Assembly: GCF_019599185.1 (NCBI RefSeq)
Contig: NZ_JAIEUL010000016.1
Location: 29,341-93,340, forward strand
Reading direction: 5' to 3'
Origin: Cryobacterium inferilacus
Lineage (GTDB): Bacteria > Actinomycetota > Actinomycetes > Actinomycetales > Microbacteriaceae
Length of the DNA stretch: 64,000 nucleotides
A program made the position numbers and the translations under genes. Shown here piece after piece: positions 25,257 through 33,573 of this stretch; position 1 is the stretch's first letter; every line of letters begins with the position of its first letter. The notes below the pieces were generated by a model that had not been told where the DNA came from, searched no databases, and worked only from the letters and a program-made list of their open reading frames with translations.

Positions 25257-25874
25257 TCAGCCGGGAGGGCCGGCAGGGACATTTGTGGGGGCGGGGCCGG
25301 GCCGGCCGGGGGCGCGCAGGATCTGGTCGCCGAACGCATCCAGAAGCCCGACGAATTCGACCGACGGGTCGGCGCCGGCGGTGGTGAGTCGTTCGAGTGC
25401 GATGCGCGTGGAACTGGCCACGGCCGCCGCTGCCGCACGGGCGCGGTTGTCGTCGGCCGGAAGACCGAGTGACGAGGCGAGTAGTGGGGCGAGGGAGGTC
25501 TCGCCCTCCTGTACCTTGCGGAGGAACAGCGCCCAGATTTCCGGATCGGCGAACACGAGCGGGAAGAACTCGGCGGCGCGCGACGTGATCCGGCTGGTGA
25601 ACATGGTGTCGAAGGCGTCGATCATCAGCTGGCGCAGGTCGGGTGTGGGGCCGGCGACGACGATGGAGTTCATCGTCTCGGTCATGTGGTCGAAGATCGG
25701 CGCGACGGAGTCGGCCTTGACCGGGAAGTACCGGTAGAAGGTGCGCTCGGAAATGCCCACGGCCGCGGCAATCTCGGCGACCGGCAGCCGGGTGGTGTGC
25801 TTCTCGAGGTAGTAGAGGCAGCAGTCCTCGGAGACTCTCAGTCGAGTCGACGACTCCAGCTTCTTCACCATCAC
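25257..25874 (-). CDS. TetR/AcrR-family transcriptional regulator
   Basis: The 205-residue protein has the N-terminal TetR HTH ('LPVAEIAAAVGISERTFYRYFPVKADSV', positions about 30-57) and an all-helical ligand domain ending in 'LRAPGRPGP'. The start is GTG 25874 or ATG 25871. It precedes the SDR gene on the same strand, and a perfect palindrome lies 19 bp upstream of its start, consistent with autoregulation and control of the SDR. Confidence 0.88.
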   Translation of the reverse strand: MMVKKLESSTRLRVSEDCCLYYLEKHTTRLPVAEIAAAVGISERTFYRYFPVKADSVAPIFDHMTETMNSIVVAGPTPDLRQLMIDAFDTMFTSRITSRAAEFFPLVFADPEIWALFLRKVQEGETSLAPLLASSLGLPADDNRARAAAAAVASSTRIALERLTTAGADPSVEFVGLLDAFGDQILRAPGRPGPAPTNVPAGPPG

Positions 25875-25892
25875 TCCACGCTAACCCGCATG

Positions 25893-25907
25893 TGGCAGAA
25901 ACTGCCA
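25893..25907. promoter_or_regulatory. Candidate TetR operator
   Basis: TGGCAG-AAA-CTGCCA is a perfect 6-bp inverted repeat with a 3-nt centre, just upstream of the TetR start, in the length and symmetry range of TetR-family operators. Confidence 0.55.
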
Positions 25908-25951
25908 GGTCTCTCAGGGGGTGCTCAGCCGGGCGCGGCGGCGGGGGAGGG

Positions 25952-26887
25952 TCAGCGGCCGAGGGCGTCGATCGCCACTTCCGTGGCCTGCGCGAGCAGG
26001 GCGTTGTCGTAGTCAGAGTCGGGCTCATCCCGGCTGGAGAGCACGGCGAGCACGATCGGTGTGCCATCCGGCGGCCAGAGCACCGCGATGTCGTTGCGGG
26101 TGCCGTAGCCAGCGGAGCCGGTTTTGTCGCCGACGGTCCACCCGGTGGGCACCCCGGCACGGATGAGATCGTCGCCGGTGGTGTTGCCGACCAGCCAGGC
26201 GCTGAGCGTGGCCTGGTCGGCGGGGTCGAGCGCGTCGCCGAACACGAAGTGCTCCAGGCTGGTGGCCAGCGCGTGCGGGCTGCTGGTGTCGCGCGGATCG
26301 CCGGGGGTGGCCTCGTTCAGCTCGGGTTCGTCGCGGTCGACCTGGGTCACGTTGTCGCCGATCGCAGTGAGCTCGGCGTCGAGGGCGGCGGGCCCGCCGA
26401 GGTGCTCGAGCAGTAGATTGGCCGCCGTGTTGTCGCTGTACCGGATGGCGGCGTCGCACAGTTCGCGCAGGGTCATGCCGCTGTGCACGTGCTGCGAGGT
26501 GATGGGGGCGTAGTCGAGCAGATCGGCAGGCCCGTACCGCACGAGGGTGTCGAGTTCGGCGTCGGTGGTCTCGGCCAGCATCACCGCCACGGCGAGGGCC
26601 TTGATGGTGGAGGCATACGCGAAACGCTCGCCGGAACGATACTCAACCGCGCGGCCCGTGCCAGTGTCGAGGGCGTACACGCCCAGGCGGGCATCGAAGC
26701 TCTCCTCCAGGGCGGCGAAGGCCGGTTCGGCCGAGGCGGTGGGCGAGGGGGCAGACGGGGAGGCAGACGTGCGGGAGTCGGGCGGCGACGTGCGCTCACT
26801 GGTGCCCGGTTCGCCGGCGCAACCGGTGAGCAGCGCGATCACGAGGGCGAGAGCGGGGGTCGCCACGAGGTTCAGCGCGCGAGTCAT
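25952..26887 (-). CDS. Class A beta-lactamase-type serine hydrolase, lipoprotein
   Basis: The 311-residue protein starts at ATG 26887; longer frames upstream are shadow sequence. A lipoprotein signal peptide ends at 'ALLTGCAG' and is followed by a Ser/Pro/Thr-rich spacer. Class A landmarks are all present: 'YASTIKAL' (SxxK), '[10 protein letters not shown]' (SDN), '[12 protein letters not shown]' (omega loop with the general-base Glu in ExxLN), and '[14 protein letters not shown]' (KTG). It should acylate and hydrolyse penam or cephem substrates outside the membrane; a role in peptidoglycan turnover is also possible. No linked regulator is present. Confidence 0.9.
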   Translation of the reverse strand: MTRALNLVATPALALVIALLTGCAGEPGTSERTSPPDSRTSASPSAPSPTASAEPAFAALEESFDARLGVYALDTGTGRAVEYRSGERFAYASTIKALAVAVMLAETTDAELDTLVRYGPADLLDYAPITSQHVHSGMTLRELCDAAIRYSDNTAANLLLEHLGGPAALDAELTAIGDNVTQVDRDEPELNEATPGDPRDTSSPHALATSLEHFVFGDALDPADQATLSAWLVGNTTGDDLIRAGVPTGWTVGDKTGSAGYGTRNDIAVLWPPDGTPIVLAVLSSRDEPDSDYDNALLAQATEVAIDALGR

Positions 26888-27061
26888 CAGTTCAGTATGG
26901 TCGCTCGCTGCGCCGAACAGGAGCACTCCACTCGCGCAGCGAGTGTCGCGCCGCATCCGTGGAGTGGTCGGGTCTCGATGGGCTCGAACGGGGGTGCGGT
27001 GGGGCTCGACCGATGTCGGGGTGCGGGTGCAGATGGGCTCGGTGTGTGTGACCATCAACCT

Positions 27062-27583
27062 ATGCCTGCAACCACAGACCATCCCGTCGCCATGCGCGCG
27101 ACAGGGTTCATCGGCGAATCGCGCTGGCGTCGCCGACCGGCGGGCCGGGTGCGGTATGACGCCTTCTGGGCGGATGGCCGCGTCGAGTTCGACGTGAGCC
27201 TCACGGACGCGAGGCTCCGTGGGTGGCCGGCAGGCTTAAAGCCCGTCGTCGACAGCGTGCACGCCGACTGCCCCGAGGTGGGAACCGGTCGGTGGGTGAA
27301 CCGGTTCGCCGCGGTCGTCGACGGTCCGGAGGTGGAGAACCCGAACCCACCCGGCCCCCGCAGCGGCTGGCCCGGCCGGAGCGAAGTCGCCCGACGCGGG
27401 CCCAGCCCTCGGGTGCGCCTGGCGTGGCGGCTGAGCCTCGGGGTGGTGGCCCTCGGCGGCGGACTTCTGCTGATCGCCGGGCCAGTCGACGATGATGTTC
27501 TCGCCAGCGTCGGTGCGTTCTGCGCCGTCGGCGGGCTGGTGACGTTGGCCGGCGCGGTACCGCGCCGGTTCCGCTGGTGGTGA
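27062..27583 (+). CDS. Small membrane protein, paralogue of 32886-33401
   Basis: The 173-residue protein starts at ATG 27062. The N-terminal half is soluble and basic with '[30 protein letters not shown]' split over two blocks and '[20 protein letters not shown]'. The C-terminus has two transmembrane segments ('[17 protein letters not shown]' and '[18 protein letters not shown]'). The same blocks in the same order occur in the protein at 32886. No known domain was recognised. Function unknown. Confidence 0.75.
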   Translation: MPATTDHPVAMRATGFIGESRWRRRPAGRVRYDAFWADGRVEFDVSLTDARLRGWPAGLKPVVDSVHADCPEVGTGRWVNRFAAVVDGPEVENPNPPGPRSGWPGRSEVARRGPSPRVRLAWRLSLGVVALGGGLLLIAGPVDDDVLASVGAFCAVGGLVTLAGAVPRRFRWW

Positions 27584-27600
27584 GCAAAGCGGTCGAGTCG

Positions 27601-27660
27601 CGCGGGCGAGGCGCCGCTTCGCGGGTGGCGTGCCGCCCGCGAAACGGCGCCTGACCCGCG
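27601..27660. repeat. Dispersed nested palindrome, family 1, copy a
   Basis: The inner arms GCGCCGCTTCGCGGG (27611-27625) and CCCGCGAAACGGCGC (27636-27650) pair with one mismatch. The outer arms are CGCGGG (27601) and CCCGCG (27655). The same core recurs near 29974, 31239, 47432 and 49573. This copy lies directly after a gene stop and next to a RidA remnant. Confidence 0.85.
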
Positions 27661-27695
27661 AATCGTAAGGAGGTCGCGGTCTGGCCAGGAGGAGG

Positions 27696-27822
27696 CTAGT
27701 CGAGCACGGCGTAGGCCTCGAGCTCGACGAGCACGTCGGGTTCGAAGAGGAAGTCCACCCCGATGACCGACACTGGCGGCAACGGCTGCGGCAGGTTCAG
27801 TGCGTTGGAGACGCAACTGATT
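27696..27822 (-). pseudogene. C-terminal remnant of a RidA/YjgF-family protein
   Basis: The minus strand encodes about 40 codons ending in 'LFEPDVLVELEAYAVLD' and preceded by 'LPPVSVIGVD', the typical C-terminus of RidA (enamine/imine deaminase) proteins. No start and no N-terminal two-thirds are present. It lies 36 bp from a family 1 palindrome. Bases 27823-28019 hold nothing else I can identify; a minus-strand segment around 27830-27870 may be another short gene tail. Confidence 0.7.
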
Positions 27823-28019
27823 TCCCATGTGCAGAAGTTCCTTCTCGAACTCGGTCAGGGCTTCGCCTTCTGCCCTCGATCGAGACGTTGGAAGCCGAAC
27901 TGGGCGGAGAACCCGGGTCGCGGGACCGCTCCACACCCGAGTGAGAACAGACGGGCGGTCAGCGCTGTGATGCTGGCGGTCGGCCCCGTCGGCATCCGTT
28001 CGCCGGCTCTGACTCTCTT

Positions 28020-28682
28020 CTATTCCGTCAGGACGGCCACGCCGAGGTCGTGCACGCTCTGGCCTGTCGCGTCAGCCCACGTTTGGAGGGTTCCAGCGAC
28101 CGCAAGGATGCTTCCCTCAAGGATCGTCAATCCGTCGTATCGGCCGTGAAGAGCCGCGATGGACTCGAAAGCCCGACCCTTACGGGCCAGGGCGACGATG
28201 TCCGTGCCTGCGGCCCTGGAGCGGCTCGCCCAACGCGGAACGCGCGTACGAACCAGTAGCGGGGTGAGACTCGGATCACGATGCCAGGAATCGAGCAGGC
28301 CGAGGCTGGCTCCGATGAGGTGAGCGACGGATGGCTCGCCGGGCTGTTTGGGCTCGGGCGCGATGGACAGGATTGTGGCCTGGGCATCCTGCATTTTGTT
28401 CGCACTGATGGCCTCCGACGTCGATCGGAGCACGCTCAACGCGTTGGACCTGGTGACACCGATCGGGGTGAATCGTTCCAGGTTCGTTCGCTCAACCGCG
28501 CGGGCAAGCGCTGTGTTGAGAGTGGCCATGTCGAAGGTCGACGGATCGTTGATGTCGATGCCGTCTTCAGCGAGGAGCGGTGCCATCTCCTGCAGTAGAT
28601 CATTGGCCAGGCCTGGCTGGTGAACTATGCCGGCTGCGCCAAAGGCGCTTCGGAGGTCGGGGTCATCGAAGGGGCTGGACAT
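28020..28682 (-). CDS. Protein of unknown function
   Basis: The 220-residue soluble protein has no signal peptide or membrane segment. The N-terminus 'MSSPFDDPDLRSAFGAAGIV' leads into a helical region ('LLQEMAPLLAEDGIDIND', 'LNTALARAVERTNLERF') and a more mixed C-terminal half ('AGTDIVALARKGRAFESIAAL', 'YDGLTILEGSILAVAGTLQTWA'). I do not recognise a family. It lies beside a toxin-antitoxin pair, with which it may share only location. Confidence 0.65.
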   Translation of the reverse strand: MSSPFDDPDLRSAFGAAGIVHQPGLANDLLQEMAPLLAEDGIDINDPSTFDMATLNTALARAVERTNLERFTPIGVTRSNALSVLRSTSEAISANKMQDAQATILSIAPEPKQPGEPSVAHLIGASLGLLDSWHRDPSLTPLLVRTRVPRWASRSRAAGTDIVALARKGRAFESIAALHGRYDGLTILEGSILAVAGTLQTWADATGQSVHDLGVAVLTE

Positions 28683-28815
28683 ACTCGAAGTTTAACGCCG
28701 GGCGCTGGGAAGTCGGGTGATCTCCCCTTCAGGCTGAGCTCGAGGGCGCCCTGAACGGCCGCGTGTGACCAGCTTTGCGGGTCCGTTTTCGAGTCGGAGA
28801 TAGCGACACTGGTCG

Positions 28816-28838
28816 GCGTATGCTACGCGTGCTACGCT
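28816..28838. promoter_or_regulatory. Candidate autoregulatory operator of the antitoxin gene
   Basis: GCGTA-TGC-TACGC overlaps a second GCGT-GCT-ACGC palindrome, giving two abutting inverted repeats 8-30 bp upstream of the Phd-type antitoxin ATG, where antitoxin dimers usually bind. Confidence 0.45.
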
Positions 28839-28844
28839 CGCCGC

Positions 28845-29096
28845 ATGAAAACGATCCCGCATCGTGAACTCAGGAACAACAGTGCCGATGTTCTTCGCTC
28901 GGTTCAAGCTGGCGAGTCCTTCGAAGTGACCAACAACGGCGAGGTCGTCGCGCTGCTGACGCCTCCGTCGTCCGTCGCCCTTCGGGGTGTTCGGTTCCGC
29001 GGGCCATTGACCCGCGGGGGATTCTCCGCACTGCCCCGCATCTCGTCCCCCCTGGCGGTCAGCGATGTGCTGAACGACCTCCGTGACGAGCGCTAA
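28845..29096 (+). CDS. Phd/YefM-family antitoxin
   Basis: The 83-residue protein has the Phd/YefM DNA-binding N-terminus ('MKTIPHRELRNNSADVLRSVQAGESFEVTNNGEVVALL' in family order; conserved H-REL-N-S-VL-V--GE-F-VT--G). The C-terminal 35 residues are the variable toxin-neutralising tail. The toxin gene follows 12 bp downstream. It probably represses the operon through the palindromes just upstream. Confidence 0.88.
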   Translation: MKTIPHRELRNNSADVLRSVQAGESFEVTNNGEVVALLTPPSSVALRGVRFRGPLTRGGFSALPRISSPLAVSDVLNDLRDER

Positions 29097-29108
29097 GACG
29101 CCTCGCCA

Positions 29109-29504
29109 GTGATCGTCTACGTCGATACCTCCGCCGTTGGAAAGCTACTCCTGGAGGAGCCGGAGTCGTCCGCTCTTGCCCGCTACCTCGATGAGATTTC
29201 GGCCGATGACGATGCGGCCCTGGTTTCTGCGGCGCTGCTGGAGACTGAGCTGCGTCGGCTGGCGGATCGCACCGCGGTGTCGCAGCTCGCGGTCACCGAG
29301 GTTCTGAGGCGCATCACCCTTCTGGATGTTGAGCGTGGTTCCTTTCGCGAGGCGGGTCTTCTCCTGCCCGGGTCGTCACTACGGAGTCTGGATGCGCTGC
29401 ACCTCGCGGTGGCCGTGAGCGTCGCTGCCGATGAATTCATCACATACGACCACCGCCAGGCTGAAGCTGCGCAGTCTGTTGGCCTGAAGCTGGTGCGGCC
29501 TTAA
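29109..29504 (+). CDS. PIN-domain ribonuclease toxin (VapC-like)
   Basis: The 131-residue PIN protein has acidic residues in the right places: 'VYVDTSAVGKLL' (first Asp), 'LLETELRR' (Glu), 'LRSLDALHLAVAVS' (Asp) and 'FITYDHRQ' (last Asp). It should cleave RNA, commonly tRNA, when freed from its antitoxin. It starts with GTG 12 bp after the antitoxin stop. Part of its sequence is duplicated at 24204-24276. Confidence 0.9.
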   Translation: MIVYVDTSAVGKLLLEEPESSALARYLDEISADDDAALVSAALLETELRRLADRTAVSQLAVTEVLRRITLLDVERGSFREAGLLLPGSSLRSLDALHLAVAVSVAADEFITYDHRQAEAAQSVGLKLVRP

Positions 29505-29690
29505 CCGCTCCCTGACCGGCAGGGATCTCGATCTCCACGGCAGCTCCGCCACGGGCCGGAGGGCGTCGATCGACGGGAGGTGGCCGAGTCGAGGGCAGCG
29601 TAGGTTGGCGCGGGAGCGGCTCGATGCCGAGGAAGGGTGGCGTGCGATCTCACCGGGCGTTCAGGTGCGTCGGCGGCGTCGCTTCGTCGC

Positions 29691-29970
29691 TCACGCCGTT
29701 GCCCCCTGCGCCGCAACGCACCCAACCCACACGCCGTCTCGGGCCCGGGTCACGCCGACGAACAGCTCGCGGCGGTCGCGCTCGTCGCGTTCGATCTGGG
29801 AGTCGGTCCACTCGGGGCCGGCGATCCCGGGGGACATCAGGCGCTCGGCCACCCAGGGCAAGAGCACCTGCTTGAACTCGAGCCCCTTGGCGCGCTTGAT
29901 GGTGCCGACCTTCACGGCATCCGTGATGGAGCCGTCGTAGATCTGCGCCGAACATATCGGCAGGCCGGCG
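29691..29970 (-). pseudogene. 3' remnant of a UvrD/Rep-type helicase gene
   Basis: The minus strand encodes about 92 codons carrying superfamily 1 motifs V-VI: 'VGTIKRAKGLEFKQVLLP' and 'RRELFVGVTRARDGVWVG'. Everything N-terminal (Walker A, Walker B, motif IV) is missing. The homologous part ends at a family 1 palindrome at 29974. It is not a copy of the intact UvrD-like gene at 9038, whose motifs differ ('MHTAKGMEFSRVLL'). Confidence 0.75.
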
Positions 29971-29973
29971 TTG

Positions 29974-30033
29974 CGCGGGTAACGCGCCGCTTCGCGGGTG
30001 GCGCGCTGCCCGCGCACCGGCGCCTGACCCGCG
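29974..30033. repeat. Dispersed nested palindrome, family 1, copy b
   Basis: It has the same order as copy a: outer CGCGGG (29974-29979), inner GCGCCGCTTCGCGGG, inner return CCCGCGCACCGGCGC, outer CCCGCG (30028-30033). It sits exactly at the truncated end of the helicase remnant. Confidence 0.85.
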
Positions 30034-30144
30034 AAACGCCGTGACTAACGTTCGACAGCGACCATGAGCCGGCGCAGGCGTGTGAGGTGTGAACCACGCC
30101 ACAGAGGGGCTATATATTCGCCCATACAAACGGGAGGACACGCC

Positions 30145-30336
30145 ATGGCCATGACCTCGATCGATATCAACCTCGACGAGCTCAAGCAAGCGAAACTCTT
30201 GGCTGGAACCACGTCGAATCGCGAGACCGTCGCTCTCGCACTCCGGACCTTGATCGCGGTTCGCCGTCAACCCGCCGCGGTGGAGCGCATCATCGGCCGC
30301 AACTTCGAGCCGGACCAGACCGACGCGCCGGGATGA
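30145..30336 (+). CDS. VapB-type antitoxin, orphaned
   Basis: The 63-residue protein starts at ATG 30145 with a strong RBS 'gggagga'. The N-terminus 'MTSIDINLDELKQAKLLAGTTSNRETVALALRTL' (read in two halves) is the ribbon-helix-helix pattern of VapB antitoxins in actinobacteria. Its normal partner is a PIN toxin starting in the overlapping ATGA, but only the last ~50 codons of one are present. It is therefore probably an orphan, though it could cross-bind other toxins. Confidence 0.8.
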   Translation: MAMTSIDINLDELKQAKLLAGTTSNRETVALALRTLIAVRRQPAAVERIIGRNFEPDQTDAPG

Positions 30337-30485
30337 TGCGCGCTGCAGGGCCCTTCGACTGTCTCGTCGCGGCCTACGCCGTGGCCAATGAAGCGGTCGT
30401 CTTGAACTCGGACCGTGACTTCGGGCCCCTCCCACCCGCGGCGCAGTGCGCCAGGGCTCTGTCAGGTGTCAGGGGATGCGCTTGA
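30333..30485 (+). pseudogene. C-terminal remnant of a VapC PIN toxin
   Basis: The 50-codon frame begins in the ATGA overlapping the vapB stop and encodes 'PFDCLVAAYAVANEAVVLN' followed by 'SDRDFGPL', the last two acidic motifs of a PIN domain. The first two-thirds of the toxin, with the leading Asp and Glu, are gone, so RNase activity is not expected. The deletion preserved the start overlap, suggesting an internal in-frame loss. Its end overlaps the convergent lipoprotein gene. Confidence 0.75.
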
Positions 30486-31047
30486 CCGTGGTGGTCTCCT
30501 GTACGGTCAGCTCGGCGAGGGCGTCACGCACGCCGGGCTTCGTCTGGGTGCAGGCGTCCCGGGGGTAGTGCGCGTGGATGGCCCGGCCGGCCTCGTCGAC
30601 GAGCCAGAGCGGCGGCACCAGTTCCAGGTTCTCCATGCACGCGACGTTCGAGTCGTCGTCGTCGGGCTCGGCCAGAGCGGCGAGCAGGGGTGCGAGATCG
30701 CCCGCGAAGGTCACCGCGGTGACGCTGAACCCCTGGCCGTCGCCGAGGTCGGCCAGCACGTCACAGCGCACGGCCGTGGTGGGGGTGAAGCCCTCCGGCA
30801 CCCGGCCGGCCCTCGGCGCGTACGGATGCTCGGGGACGGCCGTGCTCCTCAACTCTCGCGGCAGCGCCCAATCAATCAGGTTCGGTGCCAGGCAGTCGTA
30901 CCCATCAACGATTCGCGCGGGGTCCACCTCTGGGGCGTCGCCGCCGGGGTTGCCGATGCATCCGGTCAGCAGCACACATCCGGCCGCCGTGCCGAGCAGC
31001 ACGCCGATTGCGGCCGTGATTCTCGGTGAGGATGGCTGTGGCCTCAT
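30469..31047 (-). CDS. Putative lipoprotein of unknown function
   Basis: The 192-residue protein starts at ATG 31047 with 'ggtggag' upstream; the longer frame runs into a palindromic repeat and was rejected. A lipobox 'VLLTGCIG' ends the signal peptide. The mature part has three further cysteines ('DGYDCLAPN', 'AVRCDVLAD', 'DACTQTKP') and one in 'NVACMENL', which could form two disulfides. No family was recognised. It is likely anchored outside the membrane. Confidence 0.75.
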   Translation of the reverse strand: MRPQPSSPRITAAIGVLLGTAAGCVLLTGCIGNPGGDAPEVDPARIVDGYDCLAPNLIDWALPRELRSTAVPEHPYAPRAGRVPEGFTPTTAVRCDVLADLGDGQGFSVTAVTFAGDLAPLLAALAEPDDDDSNVACMENLELVPPLWLVDEAGRAIHAHYPRDACTQTKPGVRDALAELTVQETTTVKRIP

Positions 31048-31238
31048 GGCTCCACCCTGGCCGGGGATGTCGGCCGCGTCGATGTTCGGGTCGTGTTCGT
31101 TACCGGAACGCAAGACTCCAGGGGCCGGTCGGCTGCAAGTTGGCCGGCCGAAGGGGGCACGAGTCCGGCCAGATCGGGCGAGCGGCGTAAGTAAGAGTTT
31201 CCTGGATTCGTGCGGCTGAACATGTCGATGCAGCTGGC

Positions 31239-31266
31239 GCGCCGCTTTGCGGGTGGCGCCCTGCCC
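31239..31266. repeat. Dispersed palindrome, family 1, half copy c
   Basis: GCGCCGCTTTGCGGGTGGCG matches the left half and centre of the family 1 core, then the similarity ends after CTGCCC. The right arm is missing, so this is a degenerate or truncated copy upstream of a membrane-protein gene. Confidence 0.6.
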
Positions 31267-31302
31267 TATCGCAGCCACCCGGGCCCCGGCTACCGTGCAG
31301 CT

Positions 31303-31869
31303 GTGCGCGAGAGCCCGGATGCAGCGGTGACGGATGGCCCTCGGCGCCGCGACGTGCCCACCGGGGTGATCATGGTGGGCATGGCCGCGATCGCCTGGTG
31401 GCCCGCATTCACCCTCGGCGCCTGGGGTGAGATCTTCTTCGATGACATTCTCGCGCTGTGGGCGGCATCCGTTGCGGCGCTGGTCTTTGTGCTCGTCGAG
31501 CGTCGCCGCCTGCGGGGCCGACTCGCCCGCGCCCTAGTGCTGCTGCTGCCCAGCGTGTGGCTCGCGCTCAGCTTCGCCGCGCACGAGCGCGTCACCGATC
31601 TGGGCGTGGCCCTGCTCGACCTGGCGGCATTCGCGGCGGTGCTCGTCGGCATCCCCTTCACGCTGTGGGTGCTGGTGCAGATCGTCTGGCCCGACTTCGC
31701 CGCCCGCACCCCGCGCCGGTCGAAATGGTTGATCGTGGGGGTGGTCGGCGCCATTGTCATCGGGTCGTTCGTGCTCGGGGTGAACCAAGCCCGGTTTCTC
31801 ACCTGTGAGGACTTCACGATCAGTGGCAATGTCGCACCCGACGGATGCGCCCCGGCCGACACGCTGTGA
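31303..31869 (+). CDS. Integral membrane protein of unknown function
   Basis: The protein has about 188 residues from the GTG at 31303; an upstream start at 31210 would translate through the repeat half-copy. Four hydrophobic segments are visible ('GVIMVGMAAIAWWPAFTLG', 'ILALWAASVAALVFVLV', 'LGVALLDLAAFAAVLVGIPF', 'WLIVGVVGAIVIGSFVLGV'), with a short C-terminal domain holding two cysteines ('FLTCEDF', 'DGCAPAD'). No family was recognised. Confidence 0.7.
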   Translation: MRESPDAAVTDGPRRRDVPTGVIMVGMAAIAWWPAFTLGAWGEIFFDDILALWAASVAALVFVLVERRRLRGRLARALVLLLPSVWLALSFAAHERVTDLGVALLDLAAFAAVLVGIPFTLWVLVQIVWPDFAARTPRRSKWLIVGVVGAIVIGSFVLGVNQARFLTCEDFTISGNVAPDGCAPADTL

Positions 31870-31898
31870 CCGGCCAGCCGGAACCCGCGAGCGGACGC

Positions 31899-31966
31899 TC
31901 ACCGCTCCTCGTGCGGGCGACCGCGCCCGCTAGAGCGGGCGCGGTCAACGATACGAGGTGCGGTGA
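31899..31966. repeat. Dispersed nested palindrome, family 3, copy a
   Basis: The inner arms GACCGCGCCCGCT (31919-31931) and AGCGGGCGCGGTC (31934-31946) are perfect over 13 bp with an AG loop. The outer arms TCACCGCTCCTCGT (31899) and ACGAGGTGCGGTGA (31953) pair with one mismatch. A second copy lies at 41387-41449. Confidence 0.8.
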
Positions 31967-32038
31967 ACGCAACGCAGCGCCCTGAGGGCGCCGCGGGGGC
32001 GTCTTCTCGTCGTGGTGAGTGACCGGTTCGCAGACGAA

Positions 32039-32083
32039 CACGGGCCGGGATGCGCAGCGTGGCTGCAGGCATCCCGGCCCGTG
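32039..32083 (-). terminator. Strong hairpin downstream of the DoxX gene
   Basis: CACGGGCCGGGATGC (32039) and GCATCCCGGCCCGTG (32069) form a perfect 15-bp stem with a 15-nt loop, 28 bp after the DoxX stop. On the DoxX strand it is followed by a T-rich 'tgttcgt'. Confidence 0.75.
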
Positions 32084-32110
32084 TTGTGGAAGCCGAGGGC
32101 TGGCGCGGGG

Positions 32111-32581
32111 TTAGACCCGCGCGGTGCGGCGCTGGGCAAGCGCGGCGTCGACCGAGTACCGGCCGGCCCCGGCGAGAACCAGGGCCACGGCGGTCGCGCC
32201 CAGCACCAGAGTGAGTTCGTAGCCGCCCTCGGCGACGAAGATACCGGCCGTGAGGTGCACGAGGAGGGTGGCGACGAGCATGTCCACGGCGAGGGCTGCG
32301 GCGGCGATACGCGTACCGAGGCCGAGAACGAGGAGCACTCCGCCGATCAGTTCCAGCAGGGCCACAACCGGACCGGCGACCTCGGCGAGGGGGACGCCCA
32401 TGTCGGCGAACGACCCGCTGGTGCCGGCAAACCCGTAGACGAACACCTTCTGTGCTCCGTGGGCGATGAACACGGCACCGACGGCGAGGCGCAGAACGAG
32501 CAGGGCGAGCGACGGCGATGCGGGCCAGGCGCGGAGGCCCGAGCGGGAGGTGGTCTGCGGGGAGGTGGTGCTGGTCGACAT
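32111..32581 (-). CDS. DoxX-family membrane protein
   Basis: The 156-residue protein starts at ATG 32581 ('ggaaccct' upstream). It has four transmembrane helices with the DoxX pattern: 'LLVLRLAVGAVFIAHGAQKVF', 'GSFADMGVPLAEVAGPVVALLELIGG', 'GLGTRIAAAALAVDMLVATL' and 'GYELTLVLGATAVALVLAGAG'. DoxX proteins are small quinone-linked or redox-associated membrane proteins of uncertain activity. The upstream region to 32885 is gene-free and holds its promoter. Confidence 0.88.
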   Translation of the reverse strand: MSTSTTSPQTTSRSGLRAWPASPSLALLVLRLAVGAVFIAHGAQKVFVYGFAGTSGSFADMGVPLAEVAGPVVALLELIGGVLLVLGLGTRIAAAALAVDMLVATLLVHLTAGIFVAEGGYELTLVLGATAVALVLAGAGRYSVDAALAQRRTARV

Positions 32582-32885
32582 AGGGTTCCTTTCGAGAACG
32601 ATGGAGGTCGTGCGCGGATAACTGGCGACGGGCACGGCTGTGCCGTCGACGGCGTGGCATCCGCAGAGGTGTCGTCGGGCCGAACGGCCGGAACGACGAA
32701 AGCAACCCTGGCTAGCGGCGTTGATGCGGTGACGCACCGGGCAGCGATACCCTCGGGTTGAAATGCATTGGTTGCATCTACAACTAACGTAACCCACGGC
32801 GAGCGTAGGGACAAACTCGACCGATTCGTGTGCCGAGTCTGCCGTCGTTGCCGGTCCCATTCGGCGGATGTGTGAGGATCGATCC

Positions 32886-33401
32886 ATGCCCCAGCCCGCA
32901 GAAAAGCCCGTCGTCGTTCGGGCCCGCGCGTTCATCGGCCCCTCCCGCTGGCTGCAGCGGCCGGTGCGCAAGGTGCGCTACGACGCCCGCTGGGCCGACG
33001 GTCGGGTGGACGTCGATGTAGATCTGGTGGCGGCGATGTACCGGGGGTGGCCGGCCGATTTCCAGCCGATCCGGGATGCCGTGCACGAGTACTGCCCGGA
33101 GATCGGCCCCGGCTGGTGGGTGAACGAACGCGGCTGGGTCGAGGGGCCCGCGCAGCCCGGCACCGGCCCGTCGGCGGGGAGTCCCGCGCGGCCGCAGGTG
33201 CCCAAACGCCAGCCCAGCCCGAAGGCTCGCGCCATCCGGCGGTTGGTCGGCGGAGCCGTCGTGCTCGGTGTGGGCATCTGGCTTCTGACCGGTGTGACCA
33301 GTGAGGGCGCCGTCGGGTGGCTCGGGGCGATCTGTGCCCTAGTAGGTCTGTCTGTGCTGGCGGCGCCCGTGTGGCCACGGCCGTCCTGGCGCAAGAAATA
33401 G
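32886..33401 (+). CDS. Small membrane protein, paralogue of 27062-27583
   Basis: The 171-residue protein starts at ATG 32886. It shares with the 27062 product the blocks 'FIGPSRW', 'VRYDARWADGRVDVDV', 'RGWPADFQPIRDAV', 'CPEIG.GWWVN', a Pro/Gly linker, and two C-terminal transmembrane helices ('LVGGAVVLGVGIWLLTG' and 'LGAICALVGLSVLAAPV'). No known domain. The spacing of 5.8 kb suggests an old duplication rather than a tandem one. Confidence 0.75.
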   Translation: MPQPAEKPVVVRARAFIGPSRWLQRPVRKVRYDARWADGRVDVDVDLVAAMYRGWPADFQPIRDAVHEYCPEIGPGWWVNERGWVEGPAQPGTGPSAGSPARPQVPKRQPSPKARAIRRLVGGAVVLGVGIWLLTGVTSEGAVGWLGAICALVGLSVLAAPVWPRPSWRKK

Positions 33402-33573
33402 CAGCGCGGCAGCTGTGCCAGCCACACGGGGTGCACCGGGGTCCGTACGGCCCACGGATGCTGCCGCCCGGTTCGTTCGGCCACTACACTCCGATGAGGC
33501 GGAGGTCGGCAGGGGCGCACGGGCAGCCGTGCGGCGGCAGGGCCACCGGCTCAAACAATGGGGGAACACAGTT

